A stretch of DNA of 22,783 bases from Neonectria sp. B-13. Its lineage: Eukaryota; Ascomycota; Sordariomycetes; Hypocreales; Nectriaceae. The stretch is taken from positions 176,990 to 199,772 of the forward strand of contig NOKP01000050.1 of assembly GCA_002682825.1 (NCBI GenBank). The letters run 5' to 3'. Shown here one piece after another: positions 18,733 to 22,783 of this stretch (position 1 is its first letter; every line of letters starts with the position of its first letter). The notes under the pieces are model-generated. The model worked only from the letters and a program-made list of their open reading frames with translations. It did not search any database and had not been told where the DNA came from. The position numbers were made by a program, and so were the translations under genes.

Positions 18733-18749
18733 GGGGGGGAAAGGGAAAG
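18571..18749 (+). repeat. 179-nt uninterrupted polypurine tract
   Basis: Every base from 18571 to 18749 is A or G: AAAAG-type repeats, then GGGAAGAAA-type, then (AG)n and G9. A pyrimidine-rich run follows (18760-18811). The open frames across it are low-complexity artefacts. Mirror-symmetric stretches make intramolecular triplex (H-DNA) plausible. Confidence 0.9.
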
Positions 18750-18892
18750 CAAATGCAGTTGCCTTTGCCCCTTGCCCTTTTTCCCCCTTTGCTCTTTGCC
18801 CTTTCCTTCCACCTGAATTGAATTGAACCTCCTCTAAAGAAAGAGGCCCTCCCTTAGTAGCAGTAGTAATAGCACTAACTAGAGCTACTACT

Positions 18893-21800
18893 ATAACCTC
18901 TACTAATAGCAGCTACCCCTAGCTCCTCTACTACCCTTACTACTAAGCCCTTATCTACACTCTATACAACTATACTATTACTAACCTTACTAGCTATTTG
19001 CTTAAGCAGCATACTAACCTAGACTGGCTAACCCACTAGGGCCTCATTTAGCACTATAGCTAGTACTTCAGCCAGTAGAGCCTAAATGGCCCCAGTTAGC
19101 AGCAGCTATAGGCTAAGGCTATTACCCCTATTGCTAAACTGCCTATCTACTATAGCTTCTACTACTAAAGATGCCCTAATTTTATTACTATTAGCTAGAA
19201 GTAGTACAAAAGATACTATAGTAAGGCTTATTAAGCAAGGAGTAAGCAAGCCCAGTTAGGACTTTAGTGCTCAGCCTAAGTCTAGACCTTCTTTACCTAG
19301 CTATTCAGGTAGTTCTTCTTTAGGGTTAATACTACTACTACCACTACTATTATTACTATACCTCCAGCCCTAGAGATAGAGACAGAGGCTAAGATAGAGG
19401 CTAAGACAGAGGCTAAGACAGAGGCCAAGACAGAGGCTAAGAGGCAGTAGAAGGCCCAGCTAGCTGCTAGCATCCAGCAGCAATAGGACCATAAGCAAGA
19501 CCAGCAGCAAGGGCTCTAGCTCTAGATAGTAAAGGACAGTATAAGTAAGCATAAGGTCACTAACTAGCTTAAGTGAACAGGCTAGACCGACTACTTCAGC
19601 AGCAAGGACCTTAGCCCAATCTACCTAGCCAGCTAGATACCTAAGTCAGAAGATAATACTGCTCTTAAGCTTATGGTTAAGGCTCTAGACTGGCTCTTCT
19701 TTAGCTACTATATCCTAGGCCTCTAAGAGATGCTCCTGATTAGCCGGCTATTCCTAGCCAGCCCCTATGCATAGAGCTCATACAGCCGGCCCTTTGGCCC
19801 CCTCTAGGAAAAGACCAGCATAGACCACTATTTAGGCTATAGTAAGCAGTTTCTTTACTATTATATAAGGGTCCTCCCCCTAGCTGCCACTGACCTAGCT
19901 GGTTAGTACAGCTTTTCCTTTACCTCTATGCAATAGGAGGACCTAGCACAGCTCTAGAACCAGCTGCAAAAGACAGCTACTACTATAGCCAGCATAGGTC
20001 CTAGTAAGGAAGCAAATACAGCCCTAGAAGAGGGGGTTTTATAGGCCCTTGCCTGCTTCTAGATACAGCCACTACCCTAGGACCCCTTCACTAGCCCACT
20101 ATAGCATTTTATTGCAGTCCTAGGCATTAATAGTAAGATAGGGCAGCTGCAGCCAGCCCACCACTTCATCTACATTCTCACCAGCCTTATCTACACTAGC
20201 CAGGCCCTACTGGCCAAGGCTATCCTCTCTCGCTAGGGCCAGGCTACTGCTATTAACCTACCCCAGCGGCTTACTATAGCAAGGGAAAGCTAGCTATACA
20301 GCTCAAGCTATACGCCTATAGGCTATATCCTAAGCCTTCTACTCTATAGAAAGAAGATTGCCTTAGAGACTAGCAGCCAGCTAATAATTACCTAGAATAA
20401 AGAAGGAACTCTACTCTATTTCTAGGGCTGGCCTTTTGCTATAGAGACAATCTGCTACATAATAAGGCAAATGACAATAGATACAGAAGACCTCCTCTAG
20501 GATAGGCTTATATTCTAGCCTAGGGTAGCCAAGCTGGCTGCTAGGCTAGTATACTGCTTTCTTATCCCTCTTACTACCATCCAGGACAACCTCACCTAGA
20601 CCTAACACAGCCAGTCCTTTGTTCATACTAACAGCCTAGTCAGTAGGGAAAAGAAGGTACTATAGAACCTTATAGCTAGGCCTTTAAAGAAGGAATTCCT
20701 TAACAGCCAGAAGGAGTAGAAATAGCCCTAGGTACAGCAGTACCTCTAGCAGGTCAAGCAGTTCCAGGAGCTACTACTGCTCTTAGTGCACCTAACCAAC
20801 CACCTGCTCAAGAGCATAGAGATCATAGAGCTATACTTAATCAATAGCATTAATAAGGACTATAGCCTCTTTATTATTAATAGCAAAGTTATCCTCATCA
20901 GCTAATACTACAAATCCCTTACTCACTTTAACAGCCCTAAGGTTATCCTAAGGATCCTACCATACTAGATTAAGTAGCTCATAGTCATATATATAATCTA
21001 CATCCGGCCCTTCATAGACTACCTTTAGACTAGCTACTAAGCCTTCTTTAATAGGGTCTACCTACCTAGTAACTTCATCTAACACTACAAAGAGAGCCCT
21101 AGTAGCCCCTAGGATAGTAGTCAGATGTCTTAGGCCCTTGCGAAATAGAGCTAGTACTACAGCAGCTAGAGGGTTACCCTATAGTAATAGTAATATATAG
21201 CTATTACTATTAGTAGAAGGTATACTTAAGCTAAGGGAGCTAGCTAGGCTGATTTTGATAAGGCTAAGGGGGGGGATAAGGAAGCAGCTGAACGCTATAA
21301 GGATACAGAGGACTTAGCTACTGCCCACACAGGCTACACTACTACTGGCTATAGGGTTACTATTGATATCCTAAAGCAGCTGACATCTGAGTCCTTAGAA
21401 GTCTTTAGCCAGGCTAACTGCTAGTAGTACTACTTCCTTAGCTATAGGGACAATAAGGGGCTTATAGTAGGGCCCCAGCTAGAACCAGAAGGCAAGGGGA
21501 AGAGAGGGGAAGGGAATGAGAACCCTAAGGGAAAGGGAAAGAGGAAGAGGAAGGAAAGAGAAGGAGCAGAGGCAGAGGAAGAAAAAGAGGGAGAAGGCAG
21601 CCGTTAGTAGGAGAGGGGGTAAGTCAAGAAGAGGCTGCCCCCCCTAGGCCTGCTAAAGGCTGCTGAGCCAGCTGCTATAGTAGTAGCAGTAGGGAAGGAA
21701 GGGGAAATCCTAGCCCTAGATAAGCTGCTTCTACTATAGACCTTATAGAAGGCCCTCTAGGATAATACAGCCTAGTTCCAGTCAGTACAGCAGAAAGAGG

Positions 21801-22590
21801 TTATACAGCTAGCTACAGTAAGGCGAATGCCCTTAGTAGTAGTCCTCCCTACTAGCACTAGTAAGAGCCTAGTCTTTATTGTCCTAGCCTTACTAGCTAG
21901 GGCTAGGATGACTATTATAGTAGCCCTCTATAGAGCACTAAAGGACTAGCTGGTCAGCTGCTGCTAGAATGCTAGCCTAGACTGCTGCAGCTGGCTAGAA
22001 GCCTAGGAGGCCTGGCCTACAGTGACTATTGTCTCTGCTAAAGCTGCTATTACTAATAGCTTTCTACAGTAAGCAGCAAGCCTAAGCCTAAGCAGCTGGC
22101 TGGACTGGGTTGTCCTAGATGAATGCCATCTGACCTTTATAGTAGCCCTAGCTTACAGGCAAAGGCTGAAGAAGCTAAGCCGGCTGTAGGGCCTTGGCTG
22201 CCCCTTGGTCTTCCTCACTAGAACACTGCCGCTGCACAGGCAGCAAGACTTTGAGGCTATAATGCTGCTGCAGACCCCTATCTACATCCAAGCCTCCAGC
22301 CACTGCCTTAACTTCAGCTTCCAGGTCCACTAGGTCTACAACAGCTAGGGCATCAGGGAGGTCAAGCAGTAGATGCAGGCTTGAGCTGGCCGCCTAAGGG
22401 CAGGGGAAAAGGGCATTATCTACTGCACCAGCCATGCTACCTGTAAGGCCCTAGCCCTCCAGCTGGGCTGCCATTACTATCATAGAAGCCCAGAGGACCC
22501 TAATGCTAACTTTCTGGCTCAGCAGGAGCTTGGCTATATCCACTGGAAGGAGGGGAAAAGCCAGTACATAGTGGCCACTACAGCCATCGG
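18893..22590 (+). pseudogene. Telomere-associated RecQ-type helicase relic, about 80 in-frame stops
   Basis: One reading frame of about 1,230 codons continues without a detected frameshift. In order: an N-terminal finger-like region (YNYTITNLTSYL; RCPNFITISQKQYKRYYSKAY, with Tyr where His is expected), TEAK repeats (19377-19442), and TDYFSSKDLSPI. A long conserved middle follows (QHFIAVLGIN near 20102; YIAITISRRYT near 21195; GYTTTGYRV near 21320), then a Lys/Glu-rich linker (21480-21600) and a helicase core. The core has PLVVVLPTSTSKSLVF as motif I (21830-21877), VVLDECHL as motif II (about 22096-22119), LVFLTRTLP as motif III, and GIIYCTSHATCKALALQL then YIVATTAIG (22412-22590) for domain 2. 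Stops number roughly 80: about 67 TAG, 14 TAA and 2 TGA, mostly replacing Gln and some Trp or Arg. The presumed start is ATA at 18893 (from ATG). Intact relatives are DNA helicases encoded near fungal chromosome ends. The core breaks off at the repeat beginning near 22575-22590. Confidence 0.85.
19377..19442 (+). repeat. Five 12-bp repeats coding (TEAK)n
   Basis: ACAGAGGCTAAG-type units, in frame within the helicase relic; one unit reads ATAGAG through a C-to-T change. Confidence 0.8.
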
Positions 22591-22783
22591 AGGTGGTTCT
22601 AGGGTCAGGGTCAGGACTGTGTGTCGTGGGACTTAGTGCAATTCCAAGCGGGCAGCGAAAACAGAGAGAAAAATGCACAGAAATACGACAACACTGATGC
22701 ATAAGGTAAAATAGACATCAATCGATAGAGACAAGCGTAATGAACACACTCCCATAGAGTAAATGAACTTTTAATATTATGGA
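22575..22783 (+). repeat. Lightly mutated copy of the 209-bp repeat, running off the window
   Basis: Partner of 17244-17452. It keeps several CpG dinucleotides, unlike the flanking helicase sequence, where CpG is scarce. The helicase motif V frame ends near 22590, where the repeat-specific sequence GGTGGTTCTAGGGTCAGG begins. An 83-codon minus-strand frame (22451-22702) spanning the junction has no motif and is probably chance. Confidence 0.8.

Noticed and set aside
18451..18816. Open frames of about 100-121 codons on both strands
   Set aside because: They are low-complexity translations of the polypurine tract and its flanks.
18893..22590. TAG reassigned to glutamine (alternative genetic code)
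   Set aside because: CAG is still common in the same frame, some TAG replace Trp and TGA also occurs. The intact F-box gene uses standard stops, and repeat copies show direct C:G to T:A mutation. RIP explains everything.
17244..22783. The two repeat copies as LTRs of one retrotransposon
   Set aside because: The right copy starts inside the helicase frame, no gag-pol lies between them, and there are no clear TG/CA ends. Their ends are not defined.
1..22783. CRISPR arrays, tRNA or rRNA genes, bacterial operons
   Set aside because: I saw no spaced identical repeats of CRISPR type, no tRNA cloverleaf or box A/B pair, and the gene structure is clearly that of a filamentous fungus.

Overview
The window looks like an accessory region of a filamentous ascomycete (Pezizomycotina). 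The signs are short introns of 50-113 bp with CTAAC-type branch points, fungal immune/allorecognition-type genes (NACHT, TPR, zinc finger, F-box, intracellular subtilisin), a telomere-associated RecQ-type helicase relic, and mutation of the kind made by repeat-induced point mutation (RIP: C to T on either strand). Only one sizeable gene, an F-box protein, reads as intact. Most other genes keep a continuous frame but carry stop codons that a single C:G to T:A change explains (CAG/CAA to TAG/TAA, CGA to TGA, TGG to TAG). Simple ORF calling therefore breaks them into fragments or misses them.

Layout. 774-5200 (-): one large decayed gene with a helical N-terminal domain, a zinc-finger region, a long middle region and C-terminal TPRs. 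Two adjacent insertions at 985-1980 interrupt its TPR array. 5359-5846 (-): a small decayed two-exon gene of unknown function. 6094-9689 (+): a decayed gene with a DUF7580-like N-terminus and an S8 subtilisin domain whose triad is still visible. 9874-10689 (-): a decayed gene of a fungal family of unknown function, convergent with the protease. 11604-13855: the intact F-box gene (11976-13313) between about 180-bp imperfect inverted repeats. 14133-14522: a small hypothetical ORF. 14546-16479 (+): a NACHT receptor pseudogene without C-terminal repeats.

16562-18348 is very AT-rich and non-coding, with several tandem repeats and a heavily mutated copy of a repeat whose cleaner copy ends the window. 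At about 18350 the composition changes abruptly to GC-rich sequence, followed by a 179-nt pure purine tract. From about 18893 to 22590 runs a single +1 strand frame of about 1,230 codons with roughly 80 in-frame stops and no detected frameshift. It is a RecQ-type helicase relic that ends where the cleaner repeat copy begins.

The gene content fits a cluster of fungal NLR-like and programmed-cell-death genes next to subtelomere-type sequence. The protease beside a small protein of unknown function is the most suggestive functional pairing, though both genes carry nonsense mutations here. The two copies of the 209-bp repeat give direct evidence of directional C:G to T:A mutation in this genome.
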